Positions 47,195 to 56,198 of a DNA stretch of 64,000 bases are shown one piece after another. Both the position numbers and the translations under genes were made by a program. Every line of letters starts with the position of its first letter. Positions within the stretch are counted from its first letter, which is position 1. The notes below the pieces were generated by a model. It was given only the letters and a program-made list of their open reading frames with translations, did no database searches and was not told the origin of the DNA. The DNA comes from Microbacterium sp. LWO14-1.2 (GTDB lineage Bacteria; Actinomycetota; Actinomycetes; Actinomycetales; Microbacteriaceae), in NCBI RefSeq assembly GCF_038397715.1, contig NZ_CP151633.1, positions 3,224,001 to 3,288,000 of the forward strand. Reading direction: 5' to 3'.

Positions 47195-48148
47195 TCAGGA
47201 ACCGGGGAGCAGATCCACCGTCCCGTTCGCCACGATCGACCCGATGGGGATGCCGATCTCGTCCCCGAGAGCGGCGATCAGGCGAGCCGCTTCGACGGCG
47301 CGGCTCGACAGAGCGAACTCTTCGCCGCGGGCGGCGAGAGCCTCGGCATCCCAGCCAGCGACGGTGAGACCGATGCCGACGACCGTCGAGCCCGATTCGG
47401 TGATCGCGTTGAGCTTCACCGCGATGATGGGGGCGTCGAGTGCCGCGTCATCCGTTCCGTAGCCGACGCCCAGCGCGCCGGAGTCCCGCAGCGCGGCGAG
47501 TCCGTCGAAAAGGTCGGTGAGTCTCGGGTCCGGCGTGCTGTCACTGGTGACGGTCGCGTCGTCGTACGGGCCGCTGTCGGCGGACCACCTCATCGACCAG
47601 AGGACTCGTCCGAACTCCTCCTCGAGGGCCGCGGACGCGATGGCGGCCCTTACGAGTTCTGCGGCATCCGAGAAATCGCCCGTCCGCACCGAGGCGTCGG
47701 CGTTCACGCCTCCGTCTTCGCGGACGGAGACCGTGACGCCGTCGAAGCGCTGAAGGGTCGCGGCGACAGCACTGGCTTCGCCCGCAGTCATGGCCGCGGG
47801 CGGGGCACCGAAGACCGTCGAGCGGCTTGCGGTATCCAGGCTCTTGACGATGCAGGGGGAGTCGCCGGGCGCTGCCCATACGCGCTCGAGCACTCGAGCG
47901 AGCTCGTCTTCGGCGACACCGTCGTTCATCTGCACTCGCAGCGTGCACCTCGGCATGACATTGATGTTCCGCTCGACGACGTACACCGACACCTCGCCGC
48001 TGTCGCCGACGACGTCCTCCACGAGCGCGACGGCTCCCGGTGCGGCACGCGACATGGGTGTGCAGGCGAGGACGATCGTTACGATCACGACGAGAAGCGC
48101 GCCGCTCAACACAGCCATGGTCACACCGCGTCGACGCCCCCGAGTCAT
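47195..48148 (-). CDS. Secreted lipoprotein of unknown function
   Basis: 317 residues from ATG 48148. Signal peptide with Arg-rich start, hydrophobic core VLSGALLVVIVTIVLAC and lipobox VLAC (Cys about 29). The mature part is rich in small residues with two repeated half-domains resembling BON or beta-alpha-beta repeats (VSVYVVERNINVMPRCTLRV, GVTVSVREDGGVNADASVR). No catalytic motif. First gene outside the island on the right, so part of the core genome. Confidence 0.7.
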   Translation of the reverse strand: MTRGRRRGVTMAVLSGALLVVIVTIVLACTPMSRAAPGAVALVEDVVGDSGEVSVYVVERNINVMPRCTLRVQMNDGVAEDELARVLERVWAAPGDSPCIVKSLDTASRSTVFGAPPAAMTAGEASAVAATLQRFDGVTVSVREDGGVNADASVRTGDFSDAAELVRAAIASAALEEEFGRVLWSMRWSADSGPYDDATVTSDSTPDPRLTDLFDGLAALRDSGALGVGYGTDDAALDAPIIAVKLNAITESGSTVVGIGLTVAGWDAEALAARGEEFALSSRAVEAARLIAALGDEIGIPIGSIVANGTVDLLPGS

Positions 48149-48202
48149 GCTCCGACCCTATCGGTCGGTCGTCGAGCGCGTCCCACGCGGCGCGGCTGGG
48201 CC

Positions 48203-49063
48203 TCAGGCGAGCGCGCCGACGAGCGCCGCCAGCCCCTCCGCGTCGTGCGGCGCGTGCCCGCGGGCGTCGTTGTCGAAGTACACGTAGACGTCTCGGGGGA
48301 GGCCGTCGCTCGAGCCCGATCCATCGGCCCAGGCGCTGACGATCCCGGCCCACTCCGCGAGCTCGGCCGCCGTGTAGCCGCTGTGGTACAGCATCTGCGC
48401 GCCATGCAGCCGGACATAGGCGAAGTCGGCCGTGAGCGCGTCGAACCGGGGCCAGCGGCCGGCTGTGTCTGCGGCGACGAGGGCCGTGCCGTGCCTCTGC
48501 AGCAGTCGGAGCGCTTCCGGATCGGCGAAGGTGTCCGACCTCGGCTCGAGCGCGTGACGCAGGGGCCGGTCCTCGTCGATCTCCAACCAGGCCCGGCCGT
48601 CGAGACGCTCGTCGTGCCGTCTCGCGAGCTCGAGCGCCTCGCCGGTGGATGCGGGGAGGCTCGCGAGGAACGCCTCGACGAGGTCGGCGTCGAAGATCTG
48701 GCGCTCCGGCAGCTGCCACAGGATCGGACCCAATTGGGCGCCGAGGGCGAGGACACCGGATGCGAAGAAGTTGGCCAGCCCCTGCTCGGCGTCGCGCAGG
48801 CGGAGCATGTGCGTCACGTACCGGGAGCCCTTGACCGCGAAGACGAAATCCTCGGGCACCTCGGACCGCCAGCGAAGATAGCTCTGCGGACGCTGCAGCG
48901 AGTAGAACGACCCGTTGAGCTCCGCACTCGAGAAGTGCTCGCCGATGTGCTCGAGCTCGCGACGCTGCGCGAGACCCTTCGGATAGAAGTCGCCGCGCCA
49001 GCTGGCGTACTTCCACCCGGAGACGCCGATGCGGATGCGACCGTTCGGTCGAGCTGCGGTCAT
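48203..49063 (-). CDS. DUF72 family protein (YecE-like)
   Basis: 286 residues. Starts RIRIGVSGWKYASWRGDFYP and contains the family features AELNGSFYSLQRPQSYLRW, FVFAVKGSRYVTHM, and YVRLHGAQMLYHSGY near residue 220. DUF72 proteins have a TIM-barrel fold and are widespread; a nuclease-like or sugar-related role has been suggested but none is proven. Stands alone with 54 bp to the lipoprotein gene downstream. Confidence 0.9.
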   Translation of the reverse strand: MTAARPNGRIRIGVSGWKYASWRGDFYPKGLAQRRELEHIGEHFSSAELNGSFYSLQRPQSYLRWRSEVPEDFVFAVKGSRYVTHMLRLRDAEQGLANFFASGVLALGAQLGPILWQLPERQIFDADLVEAFLASLPASTGEALELARRHDERLDGRAWLEIDEDRPLRHALEPRSDTFADPEALRLLQRHGTALVAADTAGRWPRFDALTADFAYVRLHGAQMLYHSGYTAAELAEWAGIVSAWADGSGSSDGLPRDVYVYFDNDARGHAPHDAEGLAALVGALA

Positions 49064-49457
49064 GGGTGCACGATCCTCCCTGGAGGACCGACGCTAGAAC
49101 CTGGGTGGACGCAGAGGGAGCGGGGTTGACGGACGCTTCCGGGCGCAGTACGCGAGCCGCGGGTGGGATCGGGACTGGTTGCCCTCTCGAGTCATCCGCC
49201 CCAGTTGGATCGCTCGAGAGGGCCCACCGTCCTACCCGGACGGAGGGGGAGGGCGGCGAAGATCTCGCTGCTCTCTTCGGCTGTTCTCCCCATAAGTCAG
49301 CCGGTAGCCCCCGCTACTCTGAGCAGAATATCGCTAATCCTGCTTGTCCGCCATTTGGGGGACAAAGAAATGTACGAATGTTTCTTCCGAGTTTTCGGTG
49401 CTCGGTGAGAATCGCACCCGGGGTTGCCTTCGGCATCCGCGCTCCTAGAGTGGATCC
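49064..49457. other. 394-bp divergent intergenic region with AT-rich middle and shared motif
   Basis: Separates the leftward DUF72 gene from a rightward small gene. The segment 49300-49400 is unusually A+T-rich for this genome and contains the 18-bp motif at 49346. Short open frames here have no support. Confidence 0.6.
49346..49363 (+). promoter_or_regulatory. Shared 18-bp motif GTC-NN-CCATTTGGGGGAC, copy 2
   Basis: GTCCGCCATTTGGGGGAC, 16 of 18 identical to the copy at 17525. Here the flanks extend the symmetry (TGTCC and GGACA). It is 95 bp before the ATG at 49458. Confidence 0.4.
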
Positions 49458-49844
49458 ATGGACAGAAGGCTCGTGCTGAACGCCCACCTCGCCGTCGCGC
49501 GAGGGCACCGCGTCGACGTCATGGAGGCCGTCGACGAAGAGAGCGGGCGAGCGTCGGTGCTGCAGATCGTCGATCTCGACAGCGGCATCCGCTTCGTCCG
49601 GGACGAGACCGCACGCGGCGACGTCGTGCGCTGGTCGGGGCGCGTCCTCGACTGCACCGTCACGATCGGCGCGGGAGCACGCACGGTGCTCACGGTCGAC
49701 GTCGAGGGAGACGGCGCCGGAGCGACGAACGCCCGCGCGGCGCTTCTCGGCGCCGACGCCGCGGTCGAGGCGGCCAAGGCCGAGGCCGACCGCTGGGGCG
49801 GATCAGACGGAGTGCCCGAGCCGGAGACCGACCGCTTCTGGTGA
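49458..49844 (+). CDS. Small conserved hypothetical protein
   Basis: 128 residues from ATG 49458. A compact beta-rich domain (GIRFVRDETARGDVVRWSGR, LDCTVTIGAGARTVLTVDVE) with a charged, Ala-rich C-terminal helix and a polar tail. No signal peptide or known motif. Codon use fits the core genome, and AGAGTGGATCC before the start offers only a weak ribosome site. Confidence 0.65.
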   Translation: MDRRLVLNAHLAVARGHRVDVMEAVDEESGRASVLQIVDLDSGIRFVRDETARGDVVRWSGRVLDCTVTIGAGARTVLTVDVEGDGAGATNARAALLGADAAVEAAKAEADRWGGSDGVPEPETDRFW

Positions 49845-49850
49845 CCCGCT

Positions 49851-49919
49851 GACCCGGTGACCTCGCGTCCCGGCGTCCCGGCGTCCCGGTGACCTCGCGT
49901 CCCGGCGTCCCAGTGACCC
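49851..49919. repeat. Short tandem repeats between convergent genes
   Basis: A 24-bp unit beginning GGTGACCTCGCGTCCCGG occurs twice without change (49856-49879 and 49888-49911), and within it the 8-mer GTCCCGGC is itself repeated. Like the 20-bp repeats at 29941, it fills the gap between two convergent genes. Confidence 0.85.
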
Positions 49920-49940
49920 GTTGATTCACCGCTCGCGAGA

Positions 49941-52900
49941 TCAGCGGAAGTCCCTGGAGCGGTGTGCGACACCGGTCCGCAGGTCTTCGAACGCGTCGGC
50001 GAGGATGTTGATCACGCCCTCGGGGGATCGCTCCAGGATGCCGCGGATGATGAGCGCCGGCGAATCCCGAGCGATCCGGCGATAGCGCGCCCACACGCCG
50101 GTCGAACAGATGACGTTGACCAGACCGCTCTCGTCCTCGAGGTTGAGGAACGTGACGCCCGCCGCGGTCGCCGGTCGCTGCCGGTGCGTGACGAGTCCAG
50201 CGACCTCGACCCGACGGCCGGTCTCGTGCGACTGCAGGTCACGGGAGGAGAGCACGCCCCGATCCGTCAGCGCCGCACGGAAGTGCGCCATCGGATGGTC
50301 GTCGGTGGAGACTCCGGTCGCCCACAGGTCCGACGACAGCTGCTCGTAGCTCGACTGATCCGCGAACAGCGGCGGCTGCACCGAGACCACGGTCCCCGGC
50401 AGGAAGCGCGATCGATCCTCGGCCGCCGCCCCCGCGAGCCACATCGCCTCCCGTCGTTGCAGCCCCAGCGACTCGAAGGCCCCGGCTGTGGCCAGAGCCT
50501 CCAGCTGCGCGGCCGTGGCGTCGGTCCTCCGCACGAGATCGTGCAGGTCGCGGTAGGGGCCGTGCGCCTCGCGCTCCGAGACGATCCGCTCGGCGAGCGG
50601 GAGCCCGATGCCGCGGACGCCGCTGAGACCGAGCCTGACCGCATACCCGCCGTCGCGCCGGTGCGCCGCCGACTCGTCGGACAGCGTCCTGTCGAAGCGA
50701 GGCGTATCCGGCTGATCGGCCGCACGGCACGAGTCGAGGCCCGTCGGCATCCGCTCCGTCGTCTCCGTGAGCGGCTCGAGGGTGTCGGTGGCGCCCGAGG
50801 CGTGCAGGTCCGGTCGGCGGACCTCCACCCCGTGACGGCGCGCATCGGACGTCAGCGTCGCCGGCGAGTAGAAGCCCATGGGCTGAGAGCGCAGGAGCCC
50901 GGCGAGGAACGCCGCGGGATAGTGCAGCTTCAGCCAGGAGCTGGCGTACACGAGCAGCGCGAACGAGAGAGAGTGCGACTCCGCGAAGCCGAAGTTCGAG
51001 AACGCCTGGATCTGCGCGTAGATCCGGTCGGACTGATCCTTCGAGAGGCCGCGCCGCGTCATCCCCGCGTAGAGCTTGTCGCGCACCTTCTCGATCTTCT
51101 CGAGACCGCGCTTGGAACCCATCGCCCGCCGCAGCAGATCGGCCTCGTCGGCCGTGCAGTCGCCGATCGCGGTGGCCATCTGGATCAGCTGCTCCTGGAA
51201 GATCGGGATGCCGAGGGTCCGCTCCAGGATCGGCTTCAGATCCTCGTGCGGGTATGGGACCTCCAGCACCACCGGCTCCTCGCCCCTGGCGGCGCGGGCG
51301 CGGTTCTCCTCGTCGAGCGCGTCCTTCGCCATCTTCCGGCGGACGAACGGATGCACGGCCCCGCCCTGAATGGGGCCGGGGCGGATCAGTGCGATCTGGA
51401 TCGCCAGGTCGTAGAACCGGCGCGGCTGCAGGCGGGGGAGCAGACCGATCTGCGCCCGGGACTCCACCTGGAACACACCGATCGAGTCGGCGCGGCAGAG
51501 CATGTCGTAGACGGCCGGCTCCTCCTTCGGCAGCGTCTCCAGCGTCCACTCCTCCCCGGTGGCATCGCGGATCAGATCGAAGCAGTGCTGCAGGGCGGCG
51601 AGCATGCCCAGGCCCAGCAGGTCGAACTTCACGAGTCCCATCCAGGCCGCGTCGTCCTTGTCCCACTGGATGACGGTGCGGTTCTCCATGCGGGCGTGCT
51701 CGACGGGGACGACCTCGCCCACCGGCCTGGCCGTGAGCACCATGCCGCCGGAGTGGATGCCGAGGTGCCGGGGAGCCTTCAGCAGCTCGCCCGCGTATTC
51801 GAGGACGTTCGCCGGGATGTCGTGCTCGTCCGCGACCTCCAACCCCGAGCTCCAGCCGTCGACCTGGCGGGACCACGCGTCCTGCTGCCCCACGGAGTGC
51901 CCGAGCGCCCTCGCCATGTCGCGCACGGCGTTCTTGGGTCGGTACTGGATGACGTTCGCGACCTGCGCGGCGCGCTCCCTCCCGTACTCGCGGTACACCC
52001 ACTGGATGATCTCCTCGCGGCGGTCGGAGTCGAAGTCCACGTCGATGTCCGGCTCCTCCGAGCGGGTGGTCGCGAGGAACCGCTCGAACGGCAGCCGGTA
52101 GAGGATGGGGTCGACCGCGGTGATCCCCAGCAGATAGCAGACCGCGCTCGCCGCAGCCGAGCCGCGGCCCTGGCACAGGATGCCGCGGCGCCGCGCCTCG
52201 GCGACGATGCCGTGCACGATGAGGAAGTAGCCGGGGAAGTCCTTCTCCTCGATGACGTCGAGCTCGCGGTGGATGCGTCGGCGGCCCTCGTCGTCCAGCC
52301 GCGGGTACTTCGTCGGCACGGCCTCCCACACGAGGTGCCGCAGCCAGGTCATGGGGGTGTGCCCCTCCGGCACCTCCTGCTTCGGGAGGGCCGGCCGCGC
52401 ACGGCGCAGCGGGAAAGCGGATGCCGCGGCGATCTCGAGCCCGGTGGAGATCGCCCCGGGGTAGCGGCGGAACCGGGCGGCCATCTCGGCGCCGCTGCGC
52501 AGGTGCGCGCCCCCGTGCGCGGGGAGCCAGCCGTCGAGGTCGTCCATGCTGCGCACCGCTCTGACCGCCGAGACCGCCTCGGCGAGAGCGGCCCTGTCCG
52601 GTGTCGCGTAGTGGACGTTGTTCGTCGCCACGACAGGGAGCCGCAGCCTTCGGGCGAGGTCGGCGAGGGCGTCGTTGCGGCGGGTGTCCTGCGGGTCGCC
52701 GTGGTCGAAGAGCTCGACGACCACGCGGTCCCTGCCGAAGAGGTCGACGAGACGCCGCAGCGGGGTCATCGCGTCGCCGGCCTCGAGCCCGCGGCGGACG
52801 GCGCCCTTGCGGCATCCGGTGAGCACCGTCCAGTGCCCGTCCGCCGTCGCCGCGAGCTCGTCGATGTCGTAGACCGGCCGCCCCTTCTCCCCGCCGCGGA

Positions 52901-53405
52901 GGTGCGCTCCCGTCATCGATGCCGACAGGCGGTGGTAGCCCTCCAGGCCGTCGGCGAGCACGAGCAGATGATCGCCGACGGGGTCGGCCGCCCCGCGCTG
53001 CGGTCCGTCGAGGCCCAGGGAGAGCTCGGCGCCGTACACGGTCTGCACCTGCACCTCCATCAGCTCCGCCACCTCGGCGAAGCGCGCCGCGCCGTAGAAG
53101 CCGTCGTGGTCGGTGAGGGCCAGCGCGGTGAGGCCGAGCCGTTCGGCCTCGGCCAGGAGGTCCTCCGGTGACGACGCCCCGTCGAGGAAGGAGTACGACG
53201 AGTGCGCGTGCAGCTCGGCGTAGGGCGCGGGGTCGGTCGGACGGGTGACCGCTGTCGGGGGGTTCCGCTTCTTCCGGGTGCTGACCGGTCCGGGGTCGGG
53301 ACGGTCGAGCCGGGGTTCGGGGCCGCCGATCGGATACGGCGACTCCTCGCCGCTCAGAGTGCGCTCGAGCTCGCGCCAGGTCTGCGGGGGATTGTGCCAC
53401 CCCAT
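49941..53405 (-). CDS. dnaE2: Error-prone DNA polymerase DnaE2
   Basis: 1,154 residues from ATG 53405. A 55-residue leader precedes the PHP domain (YAELHAHSSYSFLDGASSPE, LTDHDGFYG). The polymerase core has the catalytic EEPDIDVDFDSDRREEIIQW; helix-hairpin-helix and OB-fold regions follow (RVEVAGLVTHRQRP, GLVNVICSTGVWARYRR). DnaE2 carries out translesion synthesis and damage-induced mutagenesis together with ImuA' and ImuB. Its ATG overlaps the imuB stop (ATGA). Expression should follow the SOS promoter at 55742. Confidence 0.95.
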   Translation of the reverse strand: MGWHNPPQTWRELERTLSGEESPYPIGGPEPRLDRPDPGPVSTRKKRNPPTAVTRPTDPAPYAELHAHSSYSFLDGASSPEDLLAEAERLGLTALALTDHDGFYGAARFAEVAELMEVQVQTVYGAELSLGLDGPQRGAADPVGDHLLVLADGLEGYHRLSASMTGAHLRGGEKGRPVYDIDELAATADGHWTVLTGCRKGAVRRGLEAGDAMTPLRRLVDLFGRDRVVVELFDHGDPQDTRRNDALADLARRLRLPVVATNNVHYATPDRAALAEAVSAVRAVRSMDDLDGWLPAHGGAHLRSGAEMAARFRRYPGAISTGLEIAAASAFPLRRARPALPKQEVPEGHTPMTWLRHLVWEAVPTKYPRLDDEGRRRIHRELDVIEEKDFPGYFLIVHGIVAEARRRGILCQGRGSAAASAVCYLLGITAVDPILYRLPFERFLATTRSEEPDIDVDFDSDRREEIIQWVYREYGRERAAQVANVIQYRPKNAVRDMARALGHSVGQQDAWSRQVDGWSSGLEVADEHDIPANVLEYAGELLKAPRHLGIHSGGMVLTARPVGEVVPVEHARMENRTVIQWDKDDAAWMGLVKFDLLGLGMLAALQHCFDLIRDATGEEWTLETLPKEEPAVYDMLCRADSIGVFQVESRAQIGLLPRLQPRRFYDLAIQIALIRPGPIQGGAVHPFVRRKMAKDALDEENRARAARGEEPVVLEVPYPHEDLKPILERTLGIPIFQEQLIQMATAIGDCTADEADLLRRAMGSKRGLEKIEKVRDKLYAGMTRRGLSKDQSDRIYAQIQAFSNFGFAESHSLSFALLVYASSWLKLHYPAAFLAGLLRSQPMGFYSPATLTSDARRHGVEVRRPDLHASGATDTLEPLTETTERMPTGLDSCRAADQPDTPRFDRTLSDESAAHRRDGGYAVRLGLSGVRGIGLPLAERIVSEREAHGPYRDLHDLVRRTDATAAQLEALATAGAFESLGLQRREAMWLAGAAAEDRSRFLPGTVVSVQPPLFADQSSYEQLSSDLWATGVSTDDHPMAHFRAALTDRGVLSSRDLQSHETGRRVEVAGLVTHRQRPATAAGVTFLNLEDESGLVNVICSTGVWARYRRIARDSPALIIRGILERSPEGVINILADAFEDLRTGVAHRSRDFR

Positions 53406-54943
53406 CAGCGGTACCGCCCCTCGGCCCACCAGCGGTCGCCGGCCGAGAAGACCAGCCACGCGCGGTCGTGGCCGTCGACGATCTGCAGTCGATGGCCTCT
53501 CTTGCCGCCGGTGCTCTCCCAGCGCCTCTCGTGGATGGGCCAGGGGCCGGCCCAGGCGCGCACCTCGTCGCCGTCGATGCGTGCGGGGACCGCGGAGAGC
53601 GCCCCTCGCTCGTCGATGCTCACCGACTCCCCGTCCGATGTCTGCACGCCGATGGGCCGAGGGGGCCGGAAGACCTCGGCGGGAAGCGGGTCGGGGAGGC
53701 TGCCCGGCCAGGGGCGATCGGGGTCGCGCGGCGCGATGGGCCGTTCGCCCCAGGGCGTGAGCACCTGTCGGTCGGCGAGCCAGCGCCCTCCGGAGAGCGC
53801 GGCCGTCACGACGCCCTGATGGCCCAGCATCGTCTGCACGCGGGAGACGGCGTGGTGGAGGCGTTCGTCCGTGCCCGAGCCGAAGAGGCCCGGCTGATGA
53901 TGGGCGGCGTCGTCGACGGCTGTCGGCACGATGCGCACCATCGCGATGCCGCCGAAGGCCCGCGCCTCGTCGACCGGCTCCTTCGCCGACTCGGCCGCCA
54001 GCGCCTCGAGCTGCCAGCGCACGCGGTCGACGAGGTCCGCCGCATCGAAGCAGGTCGGGTGCAGCCACGTGCGGGAGTACACGCGCCCGTCGTCGTCGGT
54101 GAGGTCGATGCGCACCTCCGTGCACACCACAGAGGCGTCGGCCAGGGCGAGCATCACCGCATCCGAGGTCTGCCGCACCGCGAAGGCCACCTGGTCGGCG
54201 CCGGCCAGCGGGGTCTCGAACTCGATGGAGCGCACGAGCTCCGGGTCGGGCGGACGGGGCACGACCGCCCGGGAGTCCGCGCCGGCCGCGAGGGCGTGCA
54301 GCCGGGCCCCGCGCTCGCCGAAGCGGTCGCGGACCTCGATCGCGTCGAGCCGGGCGAACTCGCCGAGAGTGCGCACCCCGAGGCGGGTGAGCAGCCCCGT
54401 GAGCTGCTCGTCGCGCAGCACACCGACGGGCAGAGGATGCAGGAACTCCTCGGCACGTCCGGAGGGCACCACCGTGCAGGGGCCTGTGCCCCGGGCGGCG
54501 AGCTCTGCGGTGAAGGGGCCGTCGGCGACCCCCACGCGCACCTCGGGATACCCCGCCTCGCCGAGGATGCGGATCAGCGCGTGACCGGCTTCCGGTTCGC
54601 CGTCGTGGTAGCGCGAGATGCCCCGTGCCCGCAGCGCGGCGAGGCCGGGGCGCAGGAGGGCGGCGCCCGGTGCGTGCTTCTCGATGAGCTGCAGCACGGG
54701 CAGGAACGCCCGCTCGTCCCGCGCCGGATCGTGCGGGAGCACCCGCAGCGACGAGATGTGCCCCTGCGCGACGCGGCGGCGCTGCCCCGCGCGCACACCG
54801 TGCTCTCGCGCCGACGCCGTGCAGGCGACCACCGTGTTGGCGTGCACGATCGCGGTGGGCGGATGCGGCGGCGCTCCGCCCAGGGCCGCGCGCAGCGGCC
54901 AGTCGGGGAACCAGAGGACCAGGACGCGCAGGGGAGCGGTCAT
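53405..54943 (-). CDS. imuB: Mutasome accessory protein ImuB (Y-family polymerase-like)
   Basis: 512 residues from ATG 54943. Starts LRVLVLWFPDWPLRAALGG and continues through a Y-family palm/thumb (LLTRLGVRTLGEFARLDAIE, the helix-hairpin-helix) and little-finger region (QVAFAVRQTSDAVMLALAD). The metal-binding Asp/Glu set of active Y-family polymerases is absent, as expected for ImuB, which works as the clamp-binding hub that brings in DnaE2. The C-terminus is Trp-rich. Coupled by ATGA overlaps to both neighbours. Confidence 0.92.
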   Translation of the reverse strand: MTAPLRVLVLWFPDWPLRAALGGAPPHPPTAIVHANTVVACTASAREHGVRAGQRRRVAQGHISSLRVLPHDPARDERAFLPVLQLIEKHAPGAALLRPGLAALRARGISRYHDGEPEAGHALIRILGEAGYPEVRVGVADGPFTAELAARGTGPCTVVPSGRAEEFLHPLPVGVLRDEQLTGLLTRLGVRTLGEFARLDAIEVRDRFGERGARLHALAAGADSRAVVPRPPDPELVRSIEFETPLAGADQVAFAVRQTSDAVMLALADASVVCTEVRIDLTDDDGRVYSRTWLHPTCFDAADLVDRVRWQLEALAAESAKEPVDEARAFGGIAMVRIVPTAVDDAAHHQPGLFGSGTDERLHHAVSRVQTMLGHQGVVTAALSGGRWLADRQVLTPWGERPIAPRDPDRPWPGSLPDPLPAEVFRPPRPIGVQTSDGESVSIDERGALSAVPARIDGDEVRAWAGPWPIHERRWESTGGKRGHRLQIVDGHDRAWLVFSAGDRWWAEGRYR

Positions 54944-55731
54944 CCGGCCACCGCCAGCGGGTACTCGGGCGGGGCCGAATCATCGTCGCGCCGGGTCGGC
55001 AGCGCGGTCAGCTCGGTGATGGTCTCCGCAGCCGTCTGCTCGGAGATCGCCTCGACGGCACCGTGGCTGCCCGGCAGGCGTACCCGCACGCTCGCGCCCA
55101 TCGGGGTGTGCTTGGTGCGCGCGGTCACGGTCGCCGTCGATCCCTCGATCAGCCCCCACCCCTCGCCGATGCCCTCCCACTGCTGGTCGTGCAGGCGGAT
55201 GGCGCCCTCGCTCTGCGGCCACGCACCGGAGTGCGCTGACTCGGTGACCAGCAGGGTGCTGCCTCGATCGCGCAGCCGGGCGCTCAGGCGGGAGACGTCG
55301 GCATCGCGCACCCGTCCTCCCGGCTGCACGGCGATGAGGGGTACGACCTCGGCGAGAGCGGAGGTGGCGGCGAGCCAGCGGTCGCCGGGGTCGGGGACGA
55401 GGATCAGCCGCGGCAGCTCGATCCCGAAAGCGGCGGCCGCCTCGACGCCCAGCGTGGGCATGCCGACCACCGCGCACCAGAGGCCTCGTCGGGAGGCGGC
55501 GCTGAGCAGGGCGAGCACGAGACTCGGGGAGGGCGACACCGTGTATGCGGCGCCGGCCTGCAGGCCCTGATCGGGGAGCAGCGGGGCGAGGGCCTCGTCG
55601 ACCGGGAGCAGGGGGAGGTCGCTGCGGCGGCGCTGCATGCGGCTGATCTCTCGGCGCAGTCGGAGCACCTCCCCGGCGCGGGAGTCTCCCGCCGGGGAGA
55701 TCGTCGACATCGCATCGAGTCCGATCCCCAT
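54940..55731 (-). CDS. imuA': ImuA' (RecA-like mutasome component)
   Basis: 263 residues from ATG 55731. The frame is open up to 55800, but a start beyond 55731 would run into the SOS box and promoter, so 55731 is chosen; it has GGAAG 3 nt before it. RecA-fold traces: a central LVLALLSAASRRGLWCAVVG MPTLG and LILVPDPGDRWLAATSALAE. It is the first gene of the imuA'-imuB-dnaE2 cassette. In mycobacteria its homologue is needed for DnaE2-dependent mutagenesis. Confidence 0.88.
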   Translation of the reverse strand: MGIGLDAMSTISPAGDSRAGEVLRLRREISRMQRRRSDLPLLPVDEALAPLLPDQGLQAGAAYTVSPSPSLVLALLSAASRRGLWCAVVGMPTLGVEAAAAFGIELPRLILVPDPGDRWLAATSALAEVVPLIAVQPGGRVRDADVSRLSARLRDRGSTLLVTESAHSGAWPQSEGAIRLHDQQWEGIGEGWGLIEGSTATVTARTKHTPMGASVRVRLPGSHGAVEAISEQTAAETITELTALPTRRDDDSAPPEYPLAVAG

Positions 55732-55741
55732 GCTTCCATCC

Positions 55742-55757
55742 TCGAACGTATATTCTA
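55742..55757 (-). promoter_or_regulatory. LexA/SOS box and promoter of the imuA'-imuB-dnaE2 operon
   Basis: Read towards imuA': TAGAATATACGTTCGA, 10 of 12 defined positions of TCGAAC-N4-GTTCGA with a perfect right half. Its first six bases are also a good -10 box (TAGAAT), with TTGTTG 18 nt upstream as a -35. LexA binding would cover the promoter. Confidence 0.75.
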
Positions 55758-55846
55758 ATATTTCAACTGGAGGAACAACAATAGTTCGAACCTCCGACAT
55801 CCCTTTCGCGAACGGTCATGTCGGAGGCCCTGTCTACGCTGGGCCC

Positions 55847-56137
55847 ATGCAGATCGAGTTCGAGAGCGCCGTCACCCGCTGGGAGAAGCGGGTCGACGAC
55901 TGGTTCTTCGCGACCATGCCCGAGGAGATCTCGCTGGAGATCCGCGAGCTCCCCGCCCCGCAGCGCGGGTTCGGCTCCCTGCGCGTGCGCGCGCGCATCG
56001 GCGCATCCCTCTGGAGCACGTCGATCTTCTTCGACGGGGCGGCCTTCGTGCTCCCGCTCAAGAAGGCGATCCGAGACGCCCAGGGCATCACCGAGGGCGA
56101 CGTGGTGCTCGTCGACCTCGACATCATCGATCTCTGA
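55847..56137 (+). CDS. DUF1905 domain protein
   Basis: 96 residues from ATG 55847. QIEFESAVTRWEKRVDDWFF, then LRVRARIGASLWSTSIFF, and AFVLPLKKAIRDAQGITEGD VVLVDLD form the small DUF1905 beta barrel, whose C-terminal piece is very typical. Function unknown. Divergent from the imu operon with about 90 bp between the promoters. Confidence 0.85.
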   Translation: MQIEFESAVTRWEKRVDDWFFATMPEEISLEIRELPAPQRGFGSLRVRARIGASLWSTSIFFDGAAFVLPLKKAIRDAQGITEGDVVLVDLDIIDL

Positions 56138-56148
56138 CCAGCCCGCGG

Positions 56149-56157
56149 TTATCCACA
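56149..56157 (+). promoter_or_regulatory. DnaA-box-like sequence
   Basis: TTATCCACA, a perfect consensus DnaA box, alone, 42 bp before the prepilin-peptidase start. Possibly chance or a DnaA-controlled promoter. Confidence 0.35.
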
Positions 56158-56198
56158 CCCGTCCCGCGCCGGGGCCGGGCATTCCCTAGCCTTCCCGA

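Noticed and set aside
46904..49129. 741-residue open frame across attR, the lipoprotein and DUF72 genes
   Set aside because: Shadow of two minus-strand genes; no coherent domains.
49962..53171. 1,069-residue open frame antisense to dnaE2
   Set aside because: High-G+C shadow frame; the minus strand encodes an unmistakable DnaE2 with all motifs.
53468..55570. 700-residue open frame antisense to imuB and imuA'
   Set aside because: Shadow frame; composition driven by the codons of the opposite strand.
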